From assembly GCA_002327725.1 (NCBI GenBank), contig DCXP01000018.1, forward strand, positions 33,048-45,698: 12,651 nt of DNA, read 5' to 3'. A program made the translations under genes and the position numbers. The notes beneath the pieces were generated by a model. That model had not been told where the DNA came from. It worked only from the letters and a program-made list of their open reading frames with translations, and did not search any database. Within the stretch, counting starts at the first letter, position 1. Each line of letters begins with the position of its first letter. The stretch is from Proteobacteria bacterium UBA2133. Lineage in GTDB: Bacteria; Pseudomonadota; Gammaproteobacteria; Arenicellales; UBA868. Shown in pieces: positions 1 through 6,824 of the stretch.

Positions 1-201
1 AAAAATCTTAAAACTGAAACCGTGACCAACCTGACGTCTTGGCGACCGGGCGTAGGGGGAATCGTCTGTAGGAAGTGAGTCGGGATCATTGAAAACGCCG
101 GTTGGCTCTGCGGTCCCGGCGGTTTTATTAAGGTTGTTGATCGAACCGCATCCCGCGAGGAACAACGCCAAAAACACGATCATGAGACCCTTGGCCATCA
201 T
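1..201 (-). CDS. Small lipoprotein, N-terminal part, cut by window edge
   Basis: Reading the minus strand from the ATG at 201, 67 codons run without a stop to base 1. The first 18 residues form a classic lipoprotein signal: a short N-region with Lys4, a hydrophobic core (LMIVFLALF) and a lipobox LAGC with the lipidated Cys at 18. The residues after it are Asn, Thr, Pro and Asp rich, as in a flexible tether. The protein should be exported and lipid-anchored, but its function is not recognisable. Two starts are possible. ATG 201 gives a standard-length signal but has only a distant AAGGA. The in-frame GTG at 237 has a well-spaced AGGGGA but would put 30 residues up to the Cys. I prefer the ATG on protein grounds. 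The C-terminus lies outside the window. Confidence 0.5.
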   Translation of the reverse strand, partial: MMAKGLMIVFLALFLAGCGSINNLNKTAGTAEPTGVFNDPDSLPTDDSPYARSPRRQVGHGFSFKIF

Positions 202-439
202 TTCTGCCAGATGAGTTCCTTTATCGAGTATTCCCACAAGAATTTCCCCTGTGCTTTTAGGGATAAGCGTGCCTCTTTGCGCCGTTCAGTACGTTTCTGG
301 ATCAGTTTCTGACGGGAGCAAGTCTAACAGAGAGAGCTTAAGACCCAAACCGTTGGTGACGCGCAACGCAAAGCTTTGAATTTTTGCAAGCCACAAAACA
401 TTAACTGCTTTGAAACATTTTTTAGCAACACTTGCGCCC
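202..439. other. Intergenic region, no gene seen
   Basis: This stretch separates the minus-strand lipoprotein from the plus-strand porin remnant, so it should carry promoters for both directions. I see no convincing -35/-10 pair, no RNA gene and no terminator. A 147-codon minus-strand ORF (286-729) runs through it and on across the porin remnant. It shows no recognisable motif and I treat it as chance. Confidence 0.4.
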
Positions 440-455
440 GCTTTTGTGCAAAAGC
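440..455 (+). promoter_or_regulatory. Palindrome upstream of the porin remnant
   Basis: GCTTTTG and CAAAAGC flank a TG, making a perfect 7-bp inverted repeat, followed directly by AAC. The same pattern, with an AGCAAC end, occurs upstream of the intact porin at 939-960. Just downstream, TGATTAAGGGAAAC here resembles CTAATCAGGAGAAAC before the intact gene. Both leaders therefore seem to descend from one duplicated control region. It could be an operator or a 5' UTR hairpin; the sequence does not decide. Confidence 0.5.
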
Positions 456-500
456 AACAAAAGCCGTATTCAATCTGATTAAGGGAAACACAGCATGCAT

Positions 501-810
501 ATGCAAAAGAAACTGATTGCAGTGGCGGTAGCCGGTTTGCTGGCGACGCCCGTAGCACCAGATGTGGCGGTTTCTGGCGCCATTCGTGTCCGTATGGACT
601 ATAACGGAAGCCGGTAGGCGGACGAAACAGCGGTTCGCGTTTTCGCCTCAAGGCGTCTGAAGGCCTCGGCAATGGCCAGAGCGCTTTCATGAATGATGAG
701 TTCGTCGTCGATGCCGGTATCGGCTCCATCCAGACCGTACGATCTGGGGTAATGACACGACCGGCCTTAGCGGGGGCGCCGGCGTGCGCGTTGAGATTGC
801 CAACGACGGC
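501..810 (+). pseudogene. Decayed tandem copy of the porin gene
   Basis: This is a broken paralogue of the intact porin that follows. From ATG 501 (or ATG 495, spaced 8 bases from AGGGA) it encodes MQKKLIA and a near-copy of the porin signal peptide and first strand, then stops at TAG 615-617. A second fragment in another frame (629 to about 700) reads SRFRLKASEGLGNGQSAF, matching porin residues 52-69. A third fragment in the remaining frame (754-810) reads LSGGAGVRVEIANDG, matching residues 255-269. About 175 central codons are missing, and the last strand with its terminal Phe is unrecognisable. One codon is also lost at the signal-peptidase site (VAPD against VAIAD). In the first 29 codons about 11 differences are synonymous and 3 change an amino acid. 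That suggests the copy was once functional and selected before it decayed. No outer-membrane protein can be made from it. Confidence 0.88.
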
Positions 811-938
811 TTTATTGCCCCGAAGTCCAGATTTCGGCCATTTCGACCCTATAACACTCTTTTGTTTCTTTTTTACAACAAATGTTGCTTATCGACCTAT
901 TTTTGATTGCAGATAAATGGTATTAGCGTGACAATAGT

Positions 939-960
939 GTTGCTTTTGTACAAGAGCAAC
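939..960 (+). promoter_or_regulatory. 22-bp near-perfect palindrome in the porin leader
   Basis: GTTGCTTTTGT is followed directly by ACAAGAGCAAC. The halves are inverted repeats with a single mismatch, which would be a G-U pair in RNA. The site ends 29 bases before the porin ATG. A related palindrome precedes the decayed copy at 440-455. The hexamer AGCAAC or its complement recurs at 424-429, 453-458, 884-889, 939-944 and 955-960. AAATGTTGCT at 880-889 is the exact inverse of AGCAACATTT at 956-965. The AT-rich region 840-989 probably contains the promoter, but I cannot name a convincing -35/-10 pair. A regulator binding site or a leader hairpin are both possible. Confidence 0.5.
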
Positions 961-989
961 ATTTAAACCTAATCAGGAGAAACCAAGTA

Positions 990-1838
990 ATGCAAAAGAA
1001 ACTGATTGCAGCAGCAGTCGCGGGTGCGCTAGCTACGCCCGTCGCGATCGCGGACGTTGCGGTTTCGGGCTCCATTCGAACAGGTGTGGAATACCTGGGT
1101 GGTGGAGCAGCCGGTTCCAAGTGGCAAGTTTCCGACAACTTTTCGCGTCTTCGCTTCAAAGCCTCCTCCGACCTCGGTAACGGTCAGAGCGCCTACATGG
1201 GTTATGAGTTCCGGGTCCATTCCGATACCGGTCACATCAACGGTAGTGGTCCTACCCAGCGTCTGTCATATGTAGGCATCAAGGGCGACTGGGGTTCACT
1301 GAGCCTTGGCTCACAGTGGAGCACCCTGTTCAACACGGTCGGTAGCTTCATCGATAAGTCGAACCGCTATGGCGGAACGGCCAACACCTGTATCCAGTAT
1401 CGTATGAAAGACTCCGTTTACCTGACGACCAGCATCGGCGGCTTCTCTGTTTCGGCAGATGCGCAGATGTACAACGGTGGTGATGACCTCGATCGTGCCA
1501 CGATCGGTACCAACATCTCTATCGGCGGCGCGTCGATTGGTGCTGCCTGGCAGAATCACGGAGCCAACGACTGCACCGGTATCGGTGCATCGCTCGCCCT
1601 GGCCGGCGTCAGCCTGTCCGGCGGCTACGTTGAGCAGCAAAGTGGCGCCAACGGCTTCGGTATCAACGCCAAGATTGCCGGCGTATGGCTCGACTACGAA
1701 GAAAGAGACGATGGTTCCGATGGTGTCATCACTGGTCACTACGGAATCGGTCTTGGCGGCGGCGCCAAGGCGATCATCGAGATGTCCAACGACGGCACCG
1801 ATACCAAAGGTATTGGCATGCTGCGGATGGACTTCTAA
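990..1838 (+). CDS. Outer-membrane porin
   Basis: This encodes a 282-residue Gram-negative general porin, expected to form a beta-barrel for diffusion of small solutes. Residues 1-21 are a Sec signal peptide (Lys3-Lys4, hydrophobic Ala-rich core, cleavage after AIA), giving a mature start DVAVSGSIR. The rest is alternating polar and aromatic beta-strand sequence with Gly/Asp/Asn turns, including RLRFKAS (53-59), YMGYEF (69-74) and the WGSLSLGSQWSTLF stretch (101-114) typical of this family. It ends in MLRMDF, whose terminal Phe is the usual signal for the outer-membrane assembly machinery. At about 261 mature residues it is shorter than most trimeric porins of this type. Cys134 and Cys195 are unusual for a porin and could pair. 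AGGAGA at 975-980 gives a good ribosome site. A decayed copy precedes it and a strong terminator follows. Substrate preference cannot be read from the sequence. Confidence 0.88.
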   Translation: MQKKLIAAAVAGALATPVAIADVAVSGSIRTGVEYLGGGAAGSKWQVSDNFSRLRFKASSDLGNGQSAYMGYEFRVHSDTGHINGSGPTQRLSYVGIKGDWGSLSLGSQWSTLFNTVGSFIDKSNRYGGTANTCIQYRMKDSVYLTTSIGGFSVSADAQMYNGGDDLDRATIGTNISIGGASIGAAWQNHGANDCTGIGASLALAGVSLSGGYVEQQSGANGFGINAKIAGVWLDYEERDDGSDGVITGHYGIGLGGGAKAIIEMSNDGTDTKGIGMLRMDF

Positions 1839-1873
1839 GATCTGCTGTTCAACCGGGTCTTACGGCCTGGTGT

Positions 1874-1901
1874 AAAAAGGGCGCCTTGCGGCGCCCTTTT
1901 T
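1874..1901. terminator. Bidirectional intrinsic terminator
   Basis: GGGCGCC (1879-1885) and GGCGCCC (1890-1896) pair around the loop TTGC. The stem is flanked by AAAAA (1874-1878) and TTTTT (1897-1901), so both strands have a U-run after the hairpin. It ends the plus-strand porin transcript 36 bases after its stop and can also end the minus-strand transcript coming from the sulfotransferase at 1946. Confidence 0.92.
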
Positions 1902-1945
1902 ATTTGCCTTTTGGGAGGTTTTTGCGCTGCTGGTTTAAAGCGGCT

Positions 1946-3817
1946 TCAAGCCTCCCCGGCCAGTGCCTGGCGCAACGGCGCCAGGTGTTTTTCATAGTGG
2001 CGCCAGCGCTTTGTGGAACCCGTATTGAGGGGCTGGCGCACCTGGTAAAGACTCAAGGTATCGACCCTTTGGACATTTTCCTGGTGCGCAAGACAGGCCG
2101 GTTCCCAATCAAGGCCAAGGTTCTTGAGCAAGGGTCTCAGCACGGACTCGGGATCACTGACGAGTTCTTCGTAGCGCACGGTGACAAGACGCGCTCCCAC
2201 GAGGCTATGCCAGTGCGTCATCAGCCGTTCATAACCGCGGTAATAATGCCCAAGTTCCGAAAGGTTATAGGCAAAATCGATCCCGGGCGGAAAAACCTGA
2301 AAAAAGTTGGAGAGACAGGTATCGAGTGGGTCCCGGACACAGTGGACCAGGGTGACGTTTGGAAACAAAAGCGCCGCCAGTCCCAGGTGAAGAAAATTCT
2401 GCGGCATCTTGTCGACAACCCTGGCTGCGCCGTCTGATCTTGCACTGAGTGCGCCAAGATACGCTTTTGCCGATGCATTGAGATCCTCGGCAGTAATGTC
2501 CTCGATACACTCAGGCCAGGACTGTTCGCTTTTGTGGGTGAAGGTACGCGCAATGCGCACAAGTTCGCGCAGTTCTCCGGCCGTGGTCACATCCGGGTGC
2601 GCACACAGCACCTGTTCAAGCAGTGTCGTCCCGGAGCGCGGCATACCGACAATCATCAGGGGCCTTGTCGACGGATCACCCTGCTCAGCAAAGCGGTTCA
2701 TAAACTCGGGACTGAAAGCCTCGATGATACGACTGATGTGATCATCGACCGCCTGCGGGTCAAACTGCAGACTGGCCCGGCGCAGCGCATTGCCCTTCTG
2801 GTAATGCGTGAAGGCTTCGTCGTAGGCCCTGCAGTCATCAAAGGCTTTGCCGAGCGCGAAGTGCACATAAAGCGCCTGGGAGGGATCCATTTGCCGGCGT
2901 TTTAAGACCGACCGCATCTGCCGGATATCGGTATCGTCGGTGTCTCCATAACGGCGCGCTCTTGCGATATTGAGCCAGGGCTGGCCGAAAAGCGGCTGGC
3001 GCTCGGTCAACTGTCTGAAGAGGCGCCCTGACTCGGCATCTTCACCTAAAGATGCCAGCACCTGGGCCAAGTCGTTCTGAATCCAGGGATCATCGGGACG
3101 GGTTTTGAGCAGTGCTGTGAAAAGCTCCTGTGCAAGTTCGAGATCACGCAGCTGATAGGCAAGCTCTGCGCGCTGTGCCATAAGCTCGGCCGAGCGCGGG
3201 TGGTGCTGCTGCGCCTGACTGCAGATCTCGCTCGCATCCTCGAGCCGGTCCCACGCCGTCAGGGCCCGACCGAGAGACTGCCACAAGGGGAGTTCGGCGG
3301 GATGCTCCTGGCAGGCCTGTCGGAGTGTCTTTTCGGCGGCGTCGGTGTCACCTCTCGCATCCTGCACCCTGGCAAGTGAGATCATGAGATCCGGTTGGCC
3401 CGGCGCTAAAGCCAGTGCAGCGCTAAACCCCTCCTCCGCCCCGGCGAGATCACCGGTCATCGCCCTCGCCTCGGCAATACCGGCAGCCACATGCGGGTGA
3501 TCCGGTGCCACCTTCTGAGCCTCTGTTAAGGTCTCCAGTGCCCTGTCGCCCTTTCCGGCCATGAGCAGCAGCCTACCCATGCGGATCCGTCCCACGATCG
3601 CCTCGGGCGCACAATCGACCCCGGCCTGGCACTGGCGGATGGCCTGATCGACGCGTCCCTGCCCGAGTAATGCGTCTGCCAGGGCAAAGTGTACCTCCGG
3701 ATCTTCCGGCACGACCTTTGCAACCTTCTTCAAACTCGCGACCGCACGTGCAAAGTCCCTTTGCTCAAGGGCCTTGATGCCCTTTTGCCAGGTCTTTTTA
3801 AGGTGTGCGTTATCCAT
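1946..3817 (-). CDS. TPR-repeat sulfotransferase
   Basis: This encodes a 623-residue protein with an N-terminal tetratricopeptide superhelix and a C-terminal PAPS-dependent sulfotransferase domain. Residues 1 to about 350 are a run of roughly nine TPR-like units, for example DPEVHFALADALLGQGRVDQ and repeated positions ending in a P such as VAPDHP and TRPDDP. The catalytic part shows the 5'-phosphosulfate loop MIVGMPRSGTTLLEQ (388-402) and the 3'-phosphate motif VRDPLDTCLSNFF (494-506). It has no signal peptide, so it is probably cytoplasmic. Enzymes of this family transfer sulfate from PAPS to small molecules, glycans or proteins; the acceptor here is unknown. I chose ATG 3817 because the TPR region begins there. 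An in-frame TTG at 3883 would add 22 residues that look non-coding. The ATG overlaps the stop of a preceding small ORF (TGATG), which could couple translation. The gene lies downstream of the liv genes on the same strand, ahead of the terminator at 1874-1901. Confidence 0.87.
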   Translation of the reverse strand: MDNAHLKKTWQKGIKALEQRDFARAVASLKKVAKVVPEDPEVHFALADALLGQGRVDQAIRQCQAGVDCAPEAIVGRIRMGRLLLMAGKGDRALETLTEAQKVAPDHPHVAAGIAEARAMTGDLAGAEEGFSAALALAPGQPDLMISLARVQDARGDTDAAEKTLRQACQEHPAELPLWQSLGRALTAWDRLEDASEICSQAQQHHPRSAELMAQRAELAYQLRDLELAQELFTALLKTRPDDPWIQNDLAQVLASLGEDAESGRLFRQLTERQPLFGQPWLNIARARRYGDTDDTDIRQMRSVLKRRQMDPSQALYVHFALGKAFDDCRAYDEAFTHYQKGNALRRASLQFDPQAVDDHISRIIEAFSPEFMNRFAEQGDPSTRPLMIVGMPRSGTTLLEQVLCAHPDVTTAGELRELVRIARTFTHKSEQSWPECIEDITAEDLNASAKAYLGALSARSDGAARVVDKMPQNFLHLGLAALLFPNVTLVHCVRDPLDTCLSNFFQVFPPGIDFAYNLSELGHYYRGYERLMTHWHSLVGARLVTVRYEELVSDPESVLRPLLKNLGLDWEPACLAHQENVQRVDTLSLYQVRQPLNTGSTKRWRHYEKHLAPLRQALAGEA

Positions 3818-3906
3818 CAGGGCGCAAACTCGATATGCAAAGACAAAGATACCGGCTGCAGATCCAGCCGGTGAACTGCACAACCGCTAGCACCGGTAAT
3901 CATCAT
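3817..3906 (-). CDS. Possible 29-residue ORF coupled to the sulfotransferase
   Basis: The ORF starts at ATG 3906 with AAAGG five bases upstream and reads MMITGASGCAVHRLDLQPVS, ending in HIEFAP. Its TGA overlaps the sulfotransferase ATG by one base (TGATG). The frame is also open further upstream, to 4023. It may be a genuine tiny gene, a leader that couples translation, or the displaced C-terminus of the 65-residue ORF just upstream. No family is recognised, and evidence for expression is limited to the ribosome site and the overlap. Confidence 0.25.
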   Translation of the reverse strand: MMITGASGCAVHRLDLQPVSLSLHIEFAP

Positions 3907-4084
3907 GGCGGCCTTTGAGAAAAGTGTACATCGAACGGGTCTTTGCCGGCAGCTCCGGATCCAGCTCCAGTATCCGGAACTCCTCGGCATGCTCAGCGAA
4001 AAGCGCCGCCGGATGGTTTTCATCGATCCAGGGCGGACAGAAGATTGACTGCCCGAAATCCGGGCCCGACCCGGAGATCTGCAC
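3887..4084 (-). CDS. Small hypothetical protein after livF
   Basis: A 65-residue ORF starts at GTG 4084, four bases after the livF stop, and ends at TAG 3887-3889. The protein is mixed polar and acidic with no signal peptide or membrane segment. It contains CPPWIDENHPAALFAEHAEE near the middle and ends KGRHDDYRC. Its third codon positions are mostly G or C, as in neighbouring genes, and the close spacing suggests a co-transcribed, translationally coupled gene. The ribosome site is weak (only TGAG just ahead of the GTG). I do not recognise the family. A frameshift near codon 60 would join it to the 29-residue ORF that follows, so it could be one broken gene of about 90 residues. Confidence 0.5.
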   Translation of the reverse strand: MQISGSGPDFGQSIFCPPWIDENHPAALFAEHAEEFRILELDPELPAKTRSMYTFLKGRHDDYRC

Positions 4085-4088
4085 CCGC

Positions 4089-4817
4089 TCAGGCTACCCA
4101 GAAGGCTTTTTCCAGATCGTCAAAGTCTGAAGCCGGTCCTTCAAACTTGTTGCGGCCCAGTTCAAGCACATAGACGTAATCGGAGATATGCAGAGCGTGA
4201 CGGATTTCCTGATCGACCAGCAGGATGGTGAGGCCTTCCTGCTCCGTCAGCATGATCAGCATCTCGTAAACCTCTTCCGAGAGCATCTTTGATAAACCGG
4301 CAGTCGGTTCATCGACCAGCAGCATGCGGGGTTCTGCCATCAGGGTGCGGCTGATTTCGACCATGCGCTGCTGGCCCCCGGAGAGTTCTCCGGTGATCTG
4401 CTTGCGTTTTTCCTTGAGTACCGGAAAGCGCTCGTAGTTGGCTTCCATCTTTTCGGCGATCTGCTTTTTGTCCCGCTTGAAGGTCCAGCCGCCAAGCTCA
4501 AGGTTCTCCTCAACCGACATGTCCTTGAAGATTCCGGGCTGCTGCGGGATGTAGGCCAGCCCCTTCAAGATACGGTGATAGGTCGGCACATCAATAATGT
4601 CTTCGCCCTCGAGGAGTACCTGGCCCTCGTTCGGGCGCAAAAAGCCGAACACCGCCTTGAGCGCCGTCGACTTGCCAACGCCGTTGGCACCGAGGATGGC
4701 CGTGATCTGATTCTTGCGCGCCTTGACGTTGAGGTCCTGCAGGATATTGAGATCCTTGTAGTAGCCCACGTACAGGTTGCGCAGCTCAAGTACGATCTCG
4801 CCCTGTGACTCAGACAT
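4089..4817 (-). CDS. livF: ABC importer ATPase, LivF-like
   Basis: This is one of two ATP-binding subunits of a branched-chain/hydrophobic amino acid family (HAAT) importer and acts at the cytoplasmic face of the inner membrane. At 242 residues it has the usual LivF size. Visible motifs are Walker A GANGVGKST (43-51), Q-loop PQQ (91-93), the signature LSGGQQ (145-150) and Walker B MLLVDEP (165-171). The switch region reads LLVDQEIRHAL, with Gln where other ABC ATPases have the H-loop His. LivF proteins typically carry a Gln there (LVEQN), so this supports LivF over LivG. The ATG at 4817 lies inside the end of livG (8-bp overlap), which implies coupled translation. No strong Shine-Dalgarno site is seen. 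The transported solute cannot be told from this subunit. Confidence 0.93.
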   Translation of the reverse strand: MSESQGEIVLELRNLYVGYYKDLNILQDLNVKARKNQITAILGANGVGKSTALKAVFGFLRPNEGQVLLEGEDIIDVPTYHRILKGLAYIPQQPGIFKDMSVEENLELGGWTFKRDKKQIAEKMEANYERFPVLKEKRKQITGELSGGQQRMVEISRTLMAEPRMLLVDEPTAGLSKMLSEEVYEMLIMLTEQEGLTILLVDQEIRHALHISDYVYVLELGRNKFEGPASDFDDLEKAFWVA

Positions 4818-5583
4818 CGGCAGGTCTCATCTCGTCGTCGCGCTCACCCGTGCCGGTGCGGTCTTCTGTCGTGCCCAGATACGCTTCAATCACCACCGGA
4901 TCATTCTTGACATTCTCGGGTGTATCGTCTGCGATCAGGTCGCCATAGTCCAGCACCAGCAGCCTCTTGCACAAGGCAAAGATCGAGTCCATCTGGTGAC
5001 TGATGATAATCATGGCCTTACCCCGTTCGTTGACCCGGCGGATGTACTCGTAGATCACCTCCATCAGTTTGGGATGCACCCCGGCGAAAGGTTCATCCAG
5101 GATAATGATATCCGGATCCAGCATCAGCAGGCGGCCGAGTTCCAGGAGTTTCTGCTGACCGCCCGAAAGCGCACGGGCATACTCGTTGCGAAGATGTGCC
5201 ATGGTGAGAAACTCGAGCACCTCCATGGCCTGCTCTTTCACGTCATCGCCCTTGTGACTTTTGCCAAGGGCCAGCGCCGGGACATACAGGTTTTCCAGCA
5301 CCGTCATACGCCGAAACGAGCGGGTGATTTGAAAGGTCCGGCCAAGACCCACCTTGGCGACCTCGAAGGACGGCAACTGGTCGATGCGCGTACCGTTGAG
5401 GTACACCGTCCCACTGTTGGGCTTAATAGCGCCATCGAGCACATTGGTCAGCGTCGTCTTGCCGGCGCCGTTCGGACCGATGAGGCCGATCATCTCCGCA
5501 CCGTTGACCTCAAAGGAGACGTCTTTCAGCACATGATTGCCGCCAAAGCGCTTATTCAGCCGGGAGACGGTGAGTTCAATCAT
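4810..5583 (-). CDS. livG: ABC importer ATPase, LivG-like
   Basis: This is the second ATPase of the HAAT-type importer, 257 residues long. It shows Walker A GPNGAGKTT (36-44), the LivG-typical GRTFQITRSFRRMTVLENL stretch (81-99), signature LSGGQQ (139-144), Walker B DIIILDEP (158-165) and a normal H-loop His196. The C-terminal VIEAYLG (231-237) matches the short domain that ends LivG proteins, followed by about 20 further acidic, polar residues. The ATG overlaps the livM stop by 4 bp (ATGA), and AGGGGG is suitably spaced upstream. It would pair with the LivF-like subunit to drive the two permeases. Confidence 0.93.
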   Translation of the reverse strand: MIELTVSRLNKRFGGNHVLKDVSFEVNGAEMIGLIGPNGAGKTTLTNVLDGAIKPNSGTVYLNGTRIDQLPSFEVAKVGLGRTFQITRSFRRMTVLENLYVPALALGKSHKGDDVKEQAMEVLEFLTMAHLRNEYARALSGGQQKLLELGRLLMLDPDIIILDEPFAGVHPKLMEVIYEYIRRVNERGKAMIIISHQMDSIFALCKRLLVLDYGDLIADDTPENVKNDPVVIEAYLGTTEDRTGTGERDDEMRPADV

Positions 5584-6824
5584 GCCTGCGCCCCCTGCCT
5601 GTCTGTAGATGCTTCGGGATCATCGCTGCCGGGTCCGCCGTTATCACGCCGGACCACCGTTTCGGCCGCCACGTGACCGCGCCTGAAATAATCAATCAAG
5701 GGAGCCAGAAGGCCGTTTCGGGCAAAGCGTAGAGTCAGCATCAGTAACACGCCGAAGAACACCAGCCGCCAGAGCGTCATATCGATAGTGACCCCGCCGA
5801 TCGAGAAACTGGTGCGCAGCATTTCCAGGGTGAACTCGATCAGAATGGCGCCGATGGCCGCGGCGATAAAGTTCTCCACCCCTGCGATCACCGCCATTGC
5901 CACCACCAGGCTCATCTGCAGAATCATGAGATTGTTCGGCGTAATGATGGTCACATAATGGGCATAAACCGTACCGGCAAGGGCCGCCATCGATGAAGTC
6001 ACGACAAAGACCATCACCTTGTAACGCGTGGTATTGACACCAAGCGCAGCGGCCGCATCCTGATCTTCGCGCAGGGCACGGACAAACAGCCCAAAGCGCG
6101 ACTGCGACAGCCAGTACAGTACCGCGAGACACGCAAGCAGCAGGAAGAGCATTACGAAATACGGCGGGATCTTGTCGGTCTTGCTGAAGAAATGGCCCGC
6201 AATCGTGATCCCGTTTTCAAAAAGACTGGGCAACTCTAACCCTGCCTGGCCGCGGGTAATCTGAATCTCGGCGCTGATCGTGGCGCGCAGAATCTCGGAG
6301 AATCCCAGGGTAAAGAGCGCAAGGTACGCCGCCCGCAGCCGCAGCACCAACAGCCCGATCAAAAGACCAAAGATACCGCCGACGAGTGCGCCCAGGATCA
6401 CGCCGAGCCACACCGGCATCCGCGTCACTTCGACGGTGCCGTTCCATTTGTCCATCGCCTGCGCCAGGCAATCCTGGGTCAGGGTCGTTGAGGTCACGCC
6501 AATGGCGTTTTTGATGATCAGGTACTGATCACCGATGGCGAACTCGGTGCAGATTCCAGTGGGCTCGGGGGAGATAAAGAAGTAATGACAGAAAAGCGCC
6601 GTGGTATAGGCGCCCAGTCCCATAAAGGCCATGTGTCCGAAAGAGAACTGACCGGCATAACCTGCCAGCATTGACCAGCTCGACGCCAGAATGGCGTAGA
6701 AAAAGCCAATGATGCAGATATGCATGATGTAGTCATAGTTGCCGCCCGAGTAAACAAACGGGAATGCAACAAAAAACGCCACAATCAGGACGCCCAGCAG
6801 GTGGGGAACACGTTGCCTGTTCAA
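5580..6824 (-). CDS. livM: ABC importer permease, LivM-like
   Basis: This encodes a 414-residue inner-membrane permease of the HAAT family. Hydrophobic segments lie near residues 8-25, 33-55, 64-84, 138-162, 221-239, 268-290, 302-330 and 350-366. The family signature SSWSMLAGYAGQFSFGHMAF (48-67) is clear, and ALREDQDAAAALGVN (250-264) is the cytoplasmic loop that contacts the ATPases. Between segments three and four is a soluble insert (about 85-137) longer than in most LivM proteins, with Cys92 and Cys119. About 35 polar residues follow the last hydrophobic stretch. The start is a TTG at 6824 that overlaps the livH stop (TTGA). The next in-frame candidate, a GTG at codon 15, would remove part of the first membrane segment, so I keep TTG. 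Confidence 0.92.
   Translation of the reverse strand: MNRQRVPHLLGVLIVAFFVAFPFVYSGGNYDYIMHICIIGFFYAILASSWSMLAGYAGQFSFGHMAFMGLGAYTTALFCHYFFISPEPTGICTEFAIGDQYLIIKNAIGVTSTTLTQDCLAQAMDKWNGTVEVTRMPVWLGVILGALVGGIFGLLIGLLVLRLRAAYLALFTLGFSEILRATISAEIQITRGQAGLELPSLFENGITIAGHFFSKTDKIPPYFVMLFLLLACLAVLYWLSQSRFGLFVRALREDQDAAAALGVNTTRYKVMVFVVTSSMAALAGTVYAHYVTIITPNNLMILQMSLVVAMAVIAGVENFIAAAIGAILIEFTLEMLRTSFSIGGVTIDMTLWRLVFFGVLLMLTLRFARNGLLAPLIDYFRRGHVAAETVVRRDNGGPGSDDPEASTDRQGAQA

Noticed and set aside
286..729. 147-codon minus-strand ORF
   Set aside because: It crosses an intergenic region and the porin remnant in antisense, has no domain or convincing ribosome site, and is explained by chance.
689..916. 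75-codon plus-strand ORF starting MNDEF
   Set aside because: Its start is the middle fragment of the broken porin in a shifted frame; the rest is non-homologous read-through.
4777..5676. 299-codon plus-strand ORF
   Set aside because: It is antisense to livG, whose ABC motifs are complete; long antisense ORFs are expected in GC-rich genes.
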